Assembly: GCA_028583415.1 (NCBI GenBank)
Contig: CM053269.1
Coordinates: forward strand, 56,905,007-56,969,006
Source: Protea cynaroides
Taxonomy: Eukaryota; Streptophyta; Magnoliopsida; Proteales; Proteaceae
Direction of reading: 5' to 3'
DNA: 64,000 nucleotides
Part shown: positions 10,703-23,940 of the stretch, one piece after another
How positions within the stretch are numbered: the first letter of the stretch is position 1
Layout: each line of letters opens with the position of its first letter
Notes under the pieces: generated by a model
The model's database searches: none
Told to the model about the DNA's origin: nothing
What the model saw: the letters and a program-made list of their open reading frames with translations, nothing else
Translations under genes and position numbers: made by a program

Positions 10703-13451
10703 GTAAGTTGATTATGTTTATTATTTGGGGGATTTGGAGAGGATCGAAAGAGGACATGTGGCAAACATACAAATGGCAATTATATTTTGGTTAATCCAAT
10801 GAATGAAAAACAATCAATCACTCGGTGTACTCTAGTCGTTGGACCACGGCAGAAGAAAATGGACAACATGAGATAATTTTTTCCCACGTCTTACATCTTG
10901 CTTCATGAGCGACTCATTACAAATGGAGCTCATGAATCATGATTGTCTAGTGGTCCTACTTGGATGAGATCTAATTTTGGTAGATGAGGATCACTAGCAT
11001 TTTGTAAGCAATTAGGCAAGGAATGGAATGGAATCATGGTCAAAGGACACGGTGTCGGAATGATCGGAATTGGCCAGGACCAACTCCAAGTTACATCCGA
11101 GTTGACACGGATTTTGAGCTAGCTTCATGCATGGGAAGCCGAGTTGCAGATCACAGGAAATAACTCTAATATATGATAAGTTATAAGAAAACCGATTGAA
11201 ATGGCGTATACATATGCAATGAAGACCTTTAAATGCTCTACTATGGAAAGATGGTCTGATTCAAATTGATAGAGATTTAATTCAATTGTGTTATGGCTCT
11301 TGATCCCTTTCATCTACAATCCCACAACCCCTTCTAATGGTGTGAATTTGGTATCGGTACGTATATTGAAGAATCGGTATGGTAATGGTATGGAAAAACA
11401 GAACCGAAGATGCACAGTACAATATTGATATTATTGATCGAACCAGTTGGTACATACTGAATTGGTACATACTGAATTTGTACTGAAAATATACCGTATA
11501 AATTTATACTGATTTTTCTCTTGTACACCAAATATTGTATACCTTATATATACTTGATGAAAAAAAACTGTATATCATGCTCAATAAAAACTGTACAAAA
11601 ACTGAGGGTGTTAAATAATGTGGTTTCGGTTCAACAATTCGATTCGGTTTCGGTTTCAATGTGTAAGGAGTAAAACCAAAACCGATTTATTTATTAAAAC
11701 GGTTTCAAAATGCTTACCAAAATCAGTTTAGTTTTTTGATTTATAAATGGTTTCACAGTCTGTAGGGAGAGAGAGAATTAGGAACAAAGGAAAGGAAAAA
11801 CTAAAGAAAATATTAAAATAATTTTAATAATATATGAAAATGGACTTAGGATTTAAGAGTATACCATGTGAAAAATATTAAAATAAAATTCATTTCTACA
11901 AATGTATACTTTTAGCACTAAGGGATTAAAGTAAGAATTTAATCTGTTTTAACTATTCCATATAGCCGGTTTAAATGGTCTCATTTTTAAAATCATAGTC
12001 AAATAGTTCAATAAACGATTTCACGGTTACAGTATAAACAATTCGGTTCAATATCAATGAATGATGCGATTTTTTTTTTTTTTTTTTTTTGACACCCTTA
12101 ACCGATACCATATCAAAATAATACAACAACCGTATGAAAAATTAGAACTGCAACTGATAGAGAATGGTACCACCATTTTACCTTCCACGGTTGACACCCT
12201 TGGAGTCCCCTTCTACCTTATGAGGCTTGAGTAACACCAACCCTATGGATGTATTTGATTGCAAGGAAAATGGAAAGGAAAGGAAGCGAAATTCTTAAAC
12301 TTGATTCAAACATATTATCCTACAACCGAAGAATCGACTGCCGTAAAATTACAATTTTTTGATGTCTCGAGCATATTCTTTAGGTCTCTTCATTCGACCG
12401 CCACACAACTCCACTGACCAATTTGAAATTCATTTCCATTAAAGACATCAACAAATTTCTATATTTCAGTTCATCGAATGTCCTGATGAACTTGTTTAAA
12501 CCACAACTGCCAGAAAATAGGTCTCACATTCCAAATGATTTGCAAGAGGATATCAGAAAGACAAACGAAAGGCAGAAAAGGCTTTTCCATTCATGCCATT
12601 GGGCAGGATTGATCAAAACATGTCGAAAATAATTTCTTCCAAAGATTCCACACTGTCGCACACTTAAAATTACATGTAGAAAAAGTATGTTACAGAGTAT
12701 GTTTGAGACTATTACAGAGTTACAAAAACAAAATAAATATTGATAATATTTAAGGTATATCATTTACAGAATTTATGAAGTAAGATTAACAATATGGATA
12801 GGGCTGAGTCGTGCCACCGGTCACTATCCTTAAGATTAATTCACCCCTTATGTGCAAAGAGTTCCTTTAAGATTAATCCCCAAGATAAAACAGCCCCGAA
12901 GTCGAAGCTTCTTCCACTTAGGTTGCACTCCAACAAGTGGTCTTCGTCAAAATCCCAACGGCTACAATCAACACTCAAAGAGAAATAGAACGATTTTGAT
13001 AACTATAAAAACAGAATAAGGCTGGAGGAGAGAGAGAAAGAGGTAGAGTTCTATACGGGTAAACTTTCTTGTAACCTTAAAGTATTTGACTCTTTTCTTA
13101 TTAATAGAAGAAGAAGTTCCAAATCAAAGGGTGTGATGGAAAGTTGTATCCATCCGACGAGTTGTGATAAAAGGGTGCGTCAGTAGAATAGAAGGTCAAG
13201 ATTTAATCTCCCCAACGATCATAAAGATCAATGGTTGAGATTAAACTAATTTGAATTCGTATCTATTCAAATACGTCATGTCTCTATGTATTCAAATACC
13301 AAATACGTAGAGACATACCCTTCAAAAAAATAAACCAACGGATAGACCCAGACCCGCACCCACAGCCTCGCCCCGGCGTGCGCGTGTGAAAAGAACTCCG
13401 GACCCTCTAGAGGTATCCTTTCATTTAAGGGCTCAAGATGTTATAGGTCAC

Positions 13452-13453
<2 letters not shown>
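10700..13453. other. Intergenic DNA with decayed repeats
   Basis: No gene recognised. The stretch 11340-11540 carries short GGTATCGGTA/TTGGTACATACTGAA repeats. The stretch 11620-12180 has the (C)GGTTTCGGTTT-type degenerate repeat common in plant intergenic DNA and a long T tract at about 12069-12090. Near 12243 there is one isolated end (GGATGTATTTGATTGCAAGG) resembling the Tourist-like MITE found at 33806. Confidence 0.4.

Positions 13454-13518
<65 letters not shown>
13454..13518. repeat. (AT)n microsatellite
   Basis: About 32 uninterrupted AT units, between the PP2CA-type and SMO2 genes. Confidence 0.97.
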
Positions 13519-13521
<3 letters not shown>

Positions 13522-13709
13522 CTCAATCTTACCTCTCCAAGCAATATGGGACTAAAAAAAGTCCTACAAGCTGAGCCAACTAAAAAGAAAAATACAAGTG
13601 GGAAAAATTTCCCTCCAAAACCAAAAACAAATTAGAGAGTCAAAATTTTGAAACTTTTAGGTATTTTTTAAATTTTTAAAAATCTAAAAACCCAACATTA
13701 CAGGTATTC

Positions 13710-13800
13710 AAATCCTCTCCTACGGCAGAAGGTTCCTGCCGCCTACCAAGGGCCGGATTTCAGCCGACCCACCCCCCAATGTATTGGCAGGAGACGATTT
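13710..13800. mobile_element. Short hairpin element, CGTCTCC-end set
   Basis: The left end AAATCCTCTCCT and right end AGGAGACGATTT are near mirror images, and GGATCC follows directly. The interior (GCCGCCTACCAAGGGCCGG ... CCCACCCCCCAATGTATTGG) is shared with the longer element at 22659-22795, so this looks like its deletion derivative. Confidence 0.65.
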
Positions 13801-13915
13801 GGATCCACATTACAGCCAGCCTTCAATCAACTAAAAAAGCAAATACAGGCATGATTGGTGAAGGAAACACATTCGAGATGTCCTTATCCTAGAAACCCAT
13901 TCTCTGATCTCTTCG

Positions 13916-16900
13916 CTACATTTGCTTATCGCCAGCTTCAGCTCCACTATTCTTGAGTGCCTTTAATTTTCTGTAACCCTTGTCTGTACCAAATATCCTG
14001 ACAGCATAAACCACGAGCACAAAGAACGAGTCAGAATATAGTAAACTTTTTAAACTATAGTGCGCTGTAAAGGATCTACAATGGTCAGCATTAAAGTCCA
14101 ACAGGGAGAAGCATGTTCTGATTCTTAACAAACCATATTCTTTATGTTATCTCAATCAATAACCTGAAAACATCCTGGGCCACTCCGTGGTAACAATTGA
14201 GAGATGTTGACTGATCAAAGCACATATGACGTCAGATGTATGTGAACCCAATTCTCTAATATGCGTATACTGAACTACACAGAAGGGGGATAACTTTTCA
14301 TCCATAAGCATATGCTCAAATAAGAACAGTTATATGAAAAGCAACTCTTATAACTTAAACATGTACGAATCCATAGAATCAGATTCTAACCCAATCTGAA
14401 CTTTAGCAACAGAATAGGATAATGTGCGATATGACTTTATATTGTAACCAAATGATTTATTGAGAACATTCAACATCAGCAGAAGTGAAACAGAGTCGTC
14501 ATGTTTTCGCAAAGCTCTGAAGGGACAATCTAAATTACTACCCATTCTGCATCTGTTTCCCAATTGTAAGTAAGGATCTTATCACCAAGAACAAAATTTA
14601 TAGTTCTGTGACATGTCATAGAGCATACATAGCGAACTATCCAAAGCTAAAATCCTCTCCACATTGAACCAAAGTCTCATGACCTCATCAATAAATTTTC
14701 AACCGATAACTTTCACATGAATCGTAAGAGATACCATAAAGTGAATTGGATGAAAGGGCCCCGAAGGAGCTCAAGCAGTTTGAATCATCAAACCTGGAAG
14801 GCCCAACAGAATTCTAACTTGAATCATGTTTTTCTTGTGAAAAGTGGTGGACACAGTTGGAATAGCCAACTAGTGGGAGGTCAAACAGGTCAACTTAGCC
14901 ATCTCAAGCTGGGTTTCAAACCCTGGTTTCCGCATGACACAGCCGTGCATGCTATGCCTTAAAATCACAGGCAAGCCCAAGGCCAATGAAACTTAAGCCA
15001 TTCGTCAAGGGGCATCCAATTCGCTCACGTCAAACATGTAAGGATCCTTCCACACACATAATAATAAAGCCCATTCCAGCAGGCCCACTTAAAGATCAGT
15101 TGAAAGTAAGCATGCTACCAACAAGATCCCTCCAAATACATAGTACTTTCCCTCCATAATTTTTTCCACTAATTTTTGCACAAATTAGGGTTTATTGCTT
15201 GATAGACAATAGTAGCAACTACAAGCTTTTATGCCTCATTTTTTAATAATGCTTGAAGAATTTCTACCCATCCTAACTGGCTTCTTAAGAAGCCAAACTC
15301 TTTTTTTGGGATGTGTAACAATACAGAATAGGGAAACTGAGAGTGAGAGAGAGAAACCGAGACAGGGAAGAGAATTATGTTGTGTTACTCCCCCTCACCC
15401 CTTACTATATTTATAGAAAAAGGAACTCAACCAAAGAGTGTCGACTTAGACAGAGTCCTAGTCTAAGTCGACATTACAAGAGTTAAATTGAAACTAGGAC
15501 TTAGACTTAAACTACGGAAAAAAAAATGAGAAATTAAACAGCACTAACTAGGTGACACCTAAAACTATTGAAACCAGTAACCAGTAAATCGTAACAGGAT
15601 GGAAATACAATTGACTCTTCCATTGGGTGGTGAGAGACCAAACACCGCCATTGGTTTTGTCTCCCCATCCCCCCTCCCCCCCAAAAAAAAATAATAATAA
15701 AATGAAAGACCAAAGTTTTACGTCAGTCAATCTGAATTTCCAAATTAATTCAAACATGGGTTTAGTTCAACAGTTAACCAAACCATATCAATGGGTTATC
15801 TCAAATGTAAGACATGAAAGTAGCTTGTACACAGAATACTGTAAAGTCACAAAAGCATCACAAAACCACCTAAATATGCCAACATTTATACCCAAGTAGA
15901 CCTACATCTGAAAGTAATACTGAGAACCTCTACAAAGTATAATAAATCTTAGTATTCATGGATTAAGTAAAGACTACACAGTTTAAAAAGCATTTCTAGC
16001 ACAAATGAAAATATGACAGAGGCTCCAATAACTTACCAGTCCATGTAAACAAAAGTCGACGAGTAGTTACCGGACTTTGTATAAAGTAAGCGGTGATGAT
16101 AGTCATGAAAATCAGCACTGTGAAATTGGAAGGAGAACATTTCAGGCACAAAAAGATAAACAAACAACTAGTATCATCACCAGCCACCAAGCAAAAAAGA
16201 CATCAACTCACCCCCCATACAAAGGAAACAAATTTGAGAGGCACCATGGGAAATGATACCCACAATGTGCCTCAACTGTCTCCAAGACCCTTAATACCAT
16301 CCATAACCACAGAGTCAATAGATGAGGACCAGTTATAGCAGGACCAACAATGGTAGCAAAGCCAAGGAACAATATCTCAGCAGGGTGAGCATATTCAGAA
16401 GTCAGTCCAAATGGAGTAGCATATCTGTCCATATCAAAAGATAAGAGGGCAGCAAAGAAAGAAGGAACAGAAATGAACCTTCAATTAAACAATTTATAAT
16501 AAACAAAAGCTGCGGTACTTACTCATGATGAACACTGTGGACATGTTTGTACAACCATTTCATATGCAGAATCCTGTGGCCCCAATAGAACACAAAATCC
16601 TCAAGAATGAAGTAGAATAGTATTTGCAGCAAAACTACTTTCCTGGGAAAAAAAAACATAAATGTTTATCACTTCAAGCATATTACTGACTAAAATAAGC
16701 AGAAAATTGCAGATTTTACAAGGGAAAAAAAAAAAAGAATTGAGACAGCTTGTTCAGAAAAAAAACAAAAGCATAAACCTAGAGTTTAATGATTGGATAT
16801 TAGAAGATTTAGCATCTAAAGAACCTGAAAATACCAGGATGGCAATGGCAGAGTACTTCGCATGCCCATGAACCTGAAGACAGGATACGACAAGATCATA

Positions 16901-19900
16901 AGCGGCAAGTTCACACTGAGATGATACAACAATAGGCTCACAACACATTTCTCCTGAGCAGCGAGGGTGTTATTTTTGGACTGCAGATACAACAAATCAC
17001 TAGTCAGACCAGAAATGTGGTTCACCATTCATGAATGCTGATATATTTACATAAAGAAAATGGCAAAATGGATTAAGGATGACTAGAGTCTTAAATGAAT
17101 TCTGCAATGCAAACCAATCTTAACCTAATGTATCTAAGTCCTAGGGATAAATCCTTCAAATAAAGATATTACAATTTGTGACTTGAATCTTAAGTCCTAT
17201 GAAATTCCATAACTTGGGTTTCAAAATGTAAATCAAGACATCAAAACGCTATTTTCTTCCAGAGAACAAGAAACACTACTATAGATCGTGTTGTTCGCGA
17301 CTTTGTGTACATAAAAAACTACATAAAAAAAAGGTCATGTTTGCATCACTCATAACTCGAGAAGCGATCATCACGTTCCTCCTCAAATTTTCCTCAAATT
17401 TTTATATTTACCAACCAATGCAACTGATCAAAAGGCAACTGATTATTACTATGTTATGTTTGCATCACTTAGATTACATAATGCAGGTTAGGTTGCCATC
17501 TTAATAACTTTATTTCTAGAAGAGAAACACGAGAGATCAGAGACAAATGGCAAAAATCTGTCAAAGAACACGATAAAAAAAATTACCGGGTGAAAGTATA
17601 AAGAAAATACTGAGAGACATCTAAGGTCCAGTAATTGAAAGAGTAGAAAACTACAATAAATGATCCAAACCACAGATAAGCTCATTATGTAACAATAGTT
17701 CCACTATTGATGAAGAAAGAAAAGGGACTAGAGGATGGTAAGGCAGTAGGTGAGCCAACCCTATTGGATAACATTCACCCAATTTTGTCATTTTGACCAA
17801 AAAAATAAGAAAAATACAATAAAAATTTGGTTCACAGATGTCTAAACCTGATTCCCTGGCCTTATAGCCAATTGGATAGAAAATTAATAAGCTTTCCAAT
17901 AACCAAAAATTAAAATTCCATATGTATGAGCAAGGGAAGGGCAGACATGAAAGAGACAACAAGAAAGAAAGGTTTTCCTAGAATGCATAGACAAAACACA
18001 TATACAATGGCTCATTGAACTCAAGCAATACTCTTGGAAAGGTAAGTAAAACCAGATCACATTTGTTCTCCCATTATTTAAGATATTTTTGCACGTAAAT
18101 TCAAATCTTATGGTAGTAAAAACTAAATGAATGTGAATAGGGAATTTTTTTTCCAAACGACTCCATCAAGGACACCCTTCCTTAAAGACCTATTCTCGCA
18201 AGGAGGACTCTTCTTGATGAGTCAACTGCTAAATGGGAAGGCCCCAACTTGAATTAACCACTTGTCAAGTTTCATAATAGCACTTTAAACCCATGTATTT
18301 TTAGCAGTTGAACCAAAGTGTCCCCAAAGTTGGTTGCAAATCTATTAAGAAACCTTTGTATTTCTATTAGAAATAACTAGATATAATAGCACTTTTAAAC
18401 CTTGTATACTAATTAAATATCTAGACTTTCTTAACTACCCGCTTGGACAGCAAAGGACCTTAGAATTTAGATTTCTTAAACCAACATATAAACTAAAAAC
18501 TAGTTTCCTAACCAACGAAGACACCAACGTGGGACCCACCAAAATAAAATATTAATTCTATATACCCTTAAACCCCAACTAGTGGCCTTTACATTTCACC
18601 TATACATTTTTTTTTTTTTTGCTGGGGGGGGGGAGGTGTTGGGTTTGAAATTTCACCTATTACAATAACAAAACTAGAAGTTTAAGGCCAAACCCAAACC
18701 TATTAAATGATGGTCCAGTTTTAAATCGGGCCTGCGTTAACATGTCCACAATATTTGGGTCCCAAAAGCATAGTTCCAAATCTCGATCAAAACTGCAGAC
18801 TTCAACCGATATATCTCAGTTTCGTGGGAATCCAAGACGAAACCAAGGTCGAAACAGAAAAGTACCAGGGTTCAGCAAGTTTTGGACGTTTAGAACGAAA
18901 CATGGTTGAACCATGGCTATAAAATTCAACAAATTTCGACCATATTTTTTCTCGGTCTTGAAACCTTAGTTTCAAGTTTCACCAAGAAAAATACCAGGTT
19001 TACCGGGTTTTGAGGTTTTGTCTTGGTTTCAGGCCTTACGAAACAGGCCTCCAAACCAAGATCTTCTTCCTTGCCCAAAAAAGCTACCATCTGATGTAAA
19101 CAGTAGCTCCTTCCCAACTCCGAGTTTTTCAGTTTCTTGGGGAGATTTCGAGTGAAAGAAAATATTTAAAGAAATGCTAGCTCTTAACAGAGCCCTGCCT
19201 TCTCTGGAAAGAGTCTGCCCTCCCTTGCTAACTAGAGATCTTATTTATGAGGGAAGTATGCATTAGTTTGCATTCATAAAGGAAGATATGTGGTGTTCAA
19301 GAAAGATCAAAGTACTGTCAAAATTTAAAAACCCTCCATAAGCACCAGGCTCTTATATCACATAGCAATACTAATATTAAAGTCATCCAGAAAAAAACAC
19401 CATAAAGCTTGATATACTTATGCACAGTGTTGTGTGCATATGACTACAGAAAACTACAATAGAGACCAGGGTTTTAGTAATTGGTATCTACACCGATTCT
19501 TATAGGTGTCGGCCGACACCAATACTGATCCAATCTCCTTTTCTTTAATCCGATACCGACACGTGTTGTTCATTTATTGGCTGTACCACTGGCCCAGATC
19601 GGTATCAGACGGCCACTTTCACATTGATAGAGACCATCAATACCCAAGTACTTAAAGAAACAACAAAAATATTCAGCACACAAACGTTCAAAGAGTCACC
19701 AGCTTTCTTTGAGGCATCCCCTCAATACCCTCTTCCTCTTCATAGAGGGGTCAAACAAACAACCAGCCAATGAGATGAAAGCCAAAATACAGTTGGGAAT
19801 GACAGTAATAGCATACTCCATTTCTAACTAGGTGACTGTTGACTCACTACCACATGTCACGCTTTCAGTGGATTTGAGGAATCCATGGAATAAGGCCGGT

Positions 19901-21148
19901 CAAGCAAGCACTTTTTTTATACTTGAAATCATTTCAGTTCTATCAACAAAAAAAATCATTATTCAGAAGTCTGCGAAAAGATAAAGCACCTGAATCTTAT
20001 ACTTGCTCAGATATCCTGCTCTTTCAAGGAATATGAAGGGAAGTCCCGACAAGAAAAAGACACTTTCGTGAAGAAAGAAACTTCCCAGTGAAGCCAGTTG
20101 AAATTCACTGAAATGAGTGATTAGATACTGTATCACATACAACAATATGTCTTATAATCAGGTAAGAAATATAATTTGTGACAATTGAAGTTTTCACAAT
20201 ATTGTAAATAAGACACATGACACCCACATCAAACTCAATCATCACTGCAGATTGCAGATCCCCAAACAGAGATCACTTTTCACTTATAATGGATGATTTT
20301 GACAAGATTTAAAAAAATAAAATAAAAAAATCAACAATAAAAGGTTCAAAAGAGTATTCTCTTCATGCATTATCCCACCCGATAAAGGATTTACGTAAAT
20401 TTCGTAAATTGAATCAAGCATAATCAAGAGAGAAATTTTAAATTTTCAGCAAATAACAAAATCATACTCCAAGAACAAGAAGAAAAACAAAAACAAAGGA
20501 AATTCAAAAAAGCAATAACATATCTAGTTATCGTAGCATGCAGATTAACCATAATGTATATAAACAAGGAAAACAAACGTGGGGGTAAGATTTCAATCAG
20601 AAATAAAGCTGCCGAATTCCACTAGTCATCGAGCACCCAATTTAGCATCACCATTGAAGGAAGATTCATATCCTAACGCTTAAAAAAAATACCGCATTCC
20701 GATTTAAAAAAAAAAATCCTTAGAAATTCCCGAACATTAAGCTCCAAAATGACGAGTCGAATCAGAACTCAAATCACCAACCAACGAAAAAAAAAAAAGG
20801 AGAAAGATAAAATGAATCAAAACAGAATCAGGATATATCAAGATATATAACATCGACAAAAATGAAACATATCACGATTCATTATTTTCCCCTCTTCTTG
20901 ATTCTTGAAGTAATAGAGAACATCAGAGTCCGAAACACCACCGGAAACTGGAACACGTGACTACCGATAACTGCAAAACTGTAAATCCAGAAGAAGAAGA
21001 AAAGAAAAAAAGTGTAATAGAATGTACTAAGTATCAGCAGTGGCATTAGAAGTAGGAATTGTACCAGCCAGCCAGATTCAAAAAAGGAAAAAAAAATGTA
21101 ATAGAATGTACTAAGTACCAGCCAGCCAGATTCGAGAACGGACGCCAT
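13916..21148 (-). CDS. SMO2: Sterol 4-alpha-methyl oxidase 2 (methylsterol monooxygenase 2)
   Basis: ER-membrane, non-haem di-iron oxidase that in plants starts removal of the remaining C4 methyl group of 4-alpha-methylsterols (24-ethylidene lophenol) on the route to phytosterols. Seven exons on the minus strand: 21148-21119, 20127-19990, 16980-16835, 16642-16523, 16424-16212, 16117-16037 and 13997-13916, all GT-AG and phase-consistent. They give 269 aa, against 266 recalled for Arabidopsis SMO2. The three histidine boxes are present: H127-RIL-H131, H140-SV-HH144 and H220-DY-HH224. Hydrophobic stretches at about 20-45, 70-95, 107-120 and 160-190 fit the membrane topology. YATPFGLTSEYAHPAE and the C-terminal FGTDKGYRKLKALK are hallmark SMO2 sequences. 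Intron 2 is 3.0 kb and intron 6 is 2.0 kb. The exon 1 donor is duplicated downstream (see repeat at 21010-21136). Confidence 0.94.
16981..19989 (-). other. SMO2 intron 2, repeat-bearing
   Basis: A 3.0-kb intron with no internal gene. The parts at about 18740-19000 (repeated TTTCGACC/GAAACCATGG-like runs) and 19470-19620 (TCGGTATC/GCCGACACC-type runs) are decayed copies of common plant foldback repeats. A G10 tract with a flanking T tract lies near 18608-18640. Confidence 0.45.
21010..21136 (-). repeat. Local duplication of the SMO2 exon 1 end and splice donor
   Basis: The stretch GAATCTGGCTGGCTGGTAC, which is the last codons of exon 1 plus its donor, recurs at 21061-21079 inside intron 1. 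The following TACTTAGTACATTCTATTAC is also repeated near 21017-21037. The second donor is exactly 54 nt downstream of the first. No stop lies between them, so use of the second donor would add 18 mostly hydrophobic residues in frame. Confidence 0.8.
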
Positions 21149-21386
21149 TAGAAGAGACGAGAAAAGCTCGATCGCAGGCAAGTGAGAGAGAGAGAGTGGT
21201 GGAGTGAAGGTAAGAGAGCTTATACGGAGCCCTATTTGGGTCGGAGACACGACACCACCACCATCACCATTAGCTCATTAGCATTACCACGGCTATGTTA
21301 GAACATCCAGGTACGCGTAGGACCTGAGATTTGATTGTTTCCTCCTTTTACATATAAGAGTTTCCTACGCCGTCTGCGGGGAGTCA
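21149..21386. other. SMO2 5' leader and promoter region
   Basis: Includes (reading on the minus strand) a CT-rich leader: the GAGAGAGAGAG run near 21185-21195 on the plus strand is the complement. The transcription start is not determined. A run of CAC/CAT triplets lies near 21253-21270. Confidence 0.35.
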
Positions 21387-21531
21387 TTATCCTCTCCAAT
21401 TGCTGGACGAGGATCCAAACGGTCTCTCTTTAACTCGGTGCGCCTACTAATACATCGATAGGTGCGCCTGACTAAGAGAGACCGCTGGATCCTCCATGGA
21501 CATGGAGGATTCAGCAATTGGAGACGATAAT
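21387..21531. mobile_element. Hairpin element, CGTCTCC-end set (AATTGCTGGA stem)
   Basis: The left end ATTATCCTCTCCAATTGCTG mirrors the right end CAGCAATTGGAGACGATAAT. Within, a GATCC/GGATCC pair and AAACGGTCTCTC...GAGAGACCG form inner stem parts. The arm sequence differs from all other members; only the terminal TCTCC/GGAGACGAT block is shared. Confidence 0.7.
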
Positions 21532-22370
21532 AACCATTTCAACAGAGATAAAGAATTTACCCAAAAATAATGATATCCACCTCCAGGAAGCTGTTTTAAA
21601 TTTCTTTAATCGAAACCATAGTTAGGTTTAATTGATCATAGTTAGTAAAGTAGCGTGAATTATAGGAGTTTCGGATTTTTTAACGTATTTTTACGAACTA
21701 TTGCATATTTTTAATAAAAATCGTATTTTTTATATTGAAACGTATTAACCCCGTTTCAAATCCATATTGATTATTAAAATTTAAAAAAGAAAATAAGAAG
21801 AAAAAAAAATTCTCCTCTCTCTATGTCTTGTTCTTTCATAATATTTCAATTGTTTTTCAATTCTATAAAACCCCATTTCTGAATGAATCTTTCTGGTTTT
21901 GATAAGTGTTTTATGTTAATGAGCTGATGATTTTATGTGAATTTCGTGGATTGCAAATTTTATTTGTATGTAAATTTGTATATACATGTTATTATTCTTT
22001 TTGTTGAATGATGTACATATCTATTGCGTAATTAATATATGTCTAGATTTTTAGTAAAAAGATGATTGTATTAAATACGTGCGTACTAGTTCTGTATATA
22101 TTTTTTTTAATTGAATATTCAATCCCTATATTGAAGTTTGATTGTGTTTTAAATCCGTACCTGGATGTTTGACGTTCTTGAACTTACTAACTATGGTTGA
22201 AAGCTCTTAGAGCATAATTTTAAAGCTTGCATATTATATGTTTGTTAGAGCATAATTTTTAAGCTTACATATTATACGTTTTTTAACTGTATTATAGGCC
22301 TAAATAAAACAATTTTTTATTACTAACTATTGCATAAATTTGAGAAAACTCTTGTTTTTTTATGGATCCG
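21532..22370. other. AT-rich intergenic DNA
   Basis: No gene or clear repeat boundary recognised. A short duplicated phrase (AGAGCATAATTTT..AAGCTT..CATATTATA) occurs twice near 22210-22280. Confidence 0.4.
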
Positions 22371-22598
22371 CATCGTCTCCTCCCAGTGGTCTGGGAGAAC
22401 AGTGGCAACCTTTTTTGGATGGTTGCCAAGTGGCTCTTGGTGAATCCGAGACCCACGTCTGAGCCGACACCTAGTCGACAAGCCAAGCCGACAGGGGGTG
22501 TTGGCTCGAACGTGGGTCTCGGATTCACCGAGAGCCACGTGGCTACCAGCCGAGAAAAGTTGTCACTGTCCTCCCAAAATGACTGGGAGGAGACGATG
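22371..22598. mobile_element. Hairpin element, CGTCTCC-end set (GTGGCTCTCGG stem)
   Basis: CATCGTCTCCTCCCAG at the left mirrors CTGGGAGGAGACGATG at the right, with GGATCC just outside on the left. The long stem carries GTGGCTCT(C/T)GGTGAATCCGAGACCCACG and its mirror, and the centre is a GCCGACA.. palindrome. The terminal CTCCCAG...CTGGGAG also forms a small hairpin at each end. Closely related to the copy at 58376-58605. Confidence 0.85.
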
Positions 22599-22658
22599 TG
22601 ATTCCGTTTTTTTATATTGGAATGTATTATATATAAATAATACGTATTTGACGCAACC

Positions 22659-22795
22659 AAATCCTCTCCTGCGGTCCTGCCGCCTGCCAAGGGCCGGATT
22701 TCAGTCGGCCCACCCCCCAATGTATTGGCAGGCGGTCAGACCGAACCCCGGCCCTTGGATCTGCAGCAGGAACCTCCTGCTGCAGGAGGCGATTT
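22659..22795. mobile_element. Hairpin element, CGTCTCC-end set (AAGGGCCGG stem)
   Basis: The left end AAATCCTCTCCTGC and right end GCAGGAGGCGATTT are inverted copies with GGATCC following. The inner mirrored blocks are CTGCCGCCTGCC/GGCAGGCGG and AAGGGCCGG/CGGCCCTT. It lies only 60 bp from the preceding element. Full-length relative of the short copy at 13710. Confidence 0.8.
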
Positions 22796-22944
22796 GGATC
22801 CGTATTTGACATACTAAACATTTATAAGGTAAAAAAAAAAAAAGTAAAAAATAAAACACTTACCCAGCAACTGTCAAAATTTAAAATAGCGAAAAGTACC
22901 TCTATGCTTTGCGTGGAGGTTTTGAATTGATATAATAATATATA

Positions 22945-23130
22945 TCTATGAATAAAGATAAATTTATGAATTTATAAAGAAATAAATTTATGAAATAATT
23001 CAAAGAGATAGATATATGGAATAAATTTATGAATTTATAAAAAAAATAAATCTATGGAGTAATTCAAAGGGATAGATATATGAAGTGATTAAATGAGATA
23101 AATCTATAGAGTGATTTGAGGAAATAAATC
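22945..23130 (+). repeat. Degenerate tandem repeat, AAATTTATGAATTTATAAA type
   Basis: About three units of 60-65 bp share ATAAATTTATGAATTTATAA, AATAATTCAAA(G)AGATAGATATATG and variants that drift to ATAAATCTATAGAGTGATT. AT-rich and non-coding. Confidence 0.7.
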
Positions 23131-23486
23131 AATAATTAAAAAGAAAAGGGTAAATGACAGTTACCTCCCTTATAACTTACCTTATTGATCGTTGACCCCA
23201 AAGGTTTCAAAAAAGACAGTTACCTTTCCTAAATAACTATTAAAATTGAAATAGCCCCGCGCGTTAAGAATATTCCATTAGATGGTAACGGTGGGAGTCC
23301 AATATTTTTTAAAAACCAAATTACCCTTTTAGAGAGATAACTACCTATTTTACCCTTACTATTTAATAGGGTTACTATTTCCCCATTTGCTCTCTTACAT
23401 TTTTTCTGATTTTTAAACCATTGAATCTCCTTCTTCTTTGGAGCTCTCCGCCGCTGCAAATCCTTGAATATTGAAACAAATTCTCC

Positions 23487-23830
23487 TAAAATCTCTCCAG
23501 ATTTTCAATCTCTATTTTCACTCATATCTTTCCTTATATTTCTCCCGTTCCAGTCACCCTTAGTTAACGATCATTTTCTCTCATATTCTTCTTTGGTTTA
23601 TATTCTCTCTTAAAATCTATCCAGATTTTCAATCTTTATTTTCACTCTTATCTTTCATCATCTTTTTCCCATTCCAATTGTCTCCTATTATTCTTTGGTT
23701 TATTTTCTCTTAAAATTTCTCCAGATTTTTAATCCTTATTTTCACTCCTATCTTCCCTCATCTTTCTCCATTTCTAGTCGCTCTTAGTCCACGGTCATTT
23801 TATCTCCTATTCTTCTTCGGTTTCTTCTCC
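23487..23830 (+). repeat. Three degenerate tandem units of about 110-120 bp
   Basis: Each unit begins TAAAAT(C/T)T(C/A)TCCAGATTTT, continues with TTATTTTCACTC(C/T)TATCTT and ends near a TTCTTTGGTTTA-like phrase. Pyrimidine-rich and inside the TIR element. Confidence 0.75.
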
Positions 23831-23906
23831 TACTTCCTCTCCTGACAAATTTTGTTATTCCTTCAATGTCGAAATAAAAAATCATGCCATTTCTCCTCCC
23901 TTTCTT

Positions 23907-23908
<2 letters not shown>

Positions 23909-23938
<30 letters not shown>
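23909..23938. repeat. (CT)n microsatellite
   Basis: About 14 CT units in the pyrimidine-rich interior of the TIR element. Confidence 0.9.

Positions 23939-23940
<2 letters not shown>

Noticed and set aside
13386..13574. Frame encoding an Ile-Tyr repeat
   Set aside because: Simply a translation of the (AT)n microsatellite.
22292..22720. 142-codon and other frames on both strands
   Set aside because: They run through a palindromic hairpin element, whose mirrored arms give similar accidental frames on both strands.
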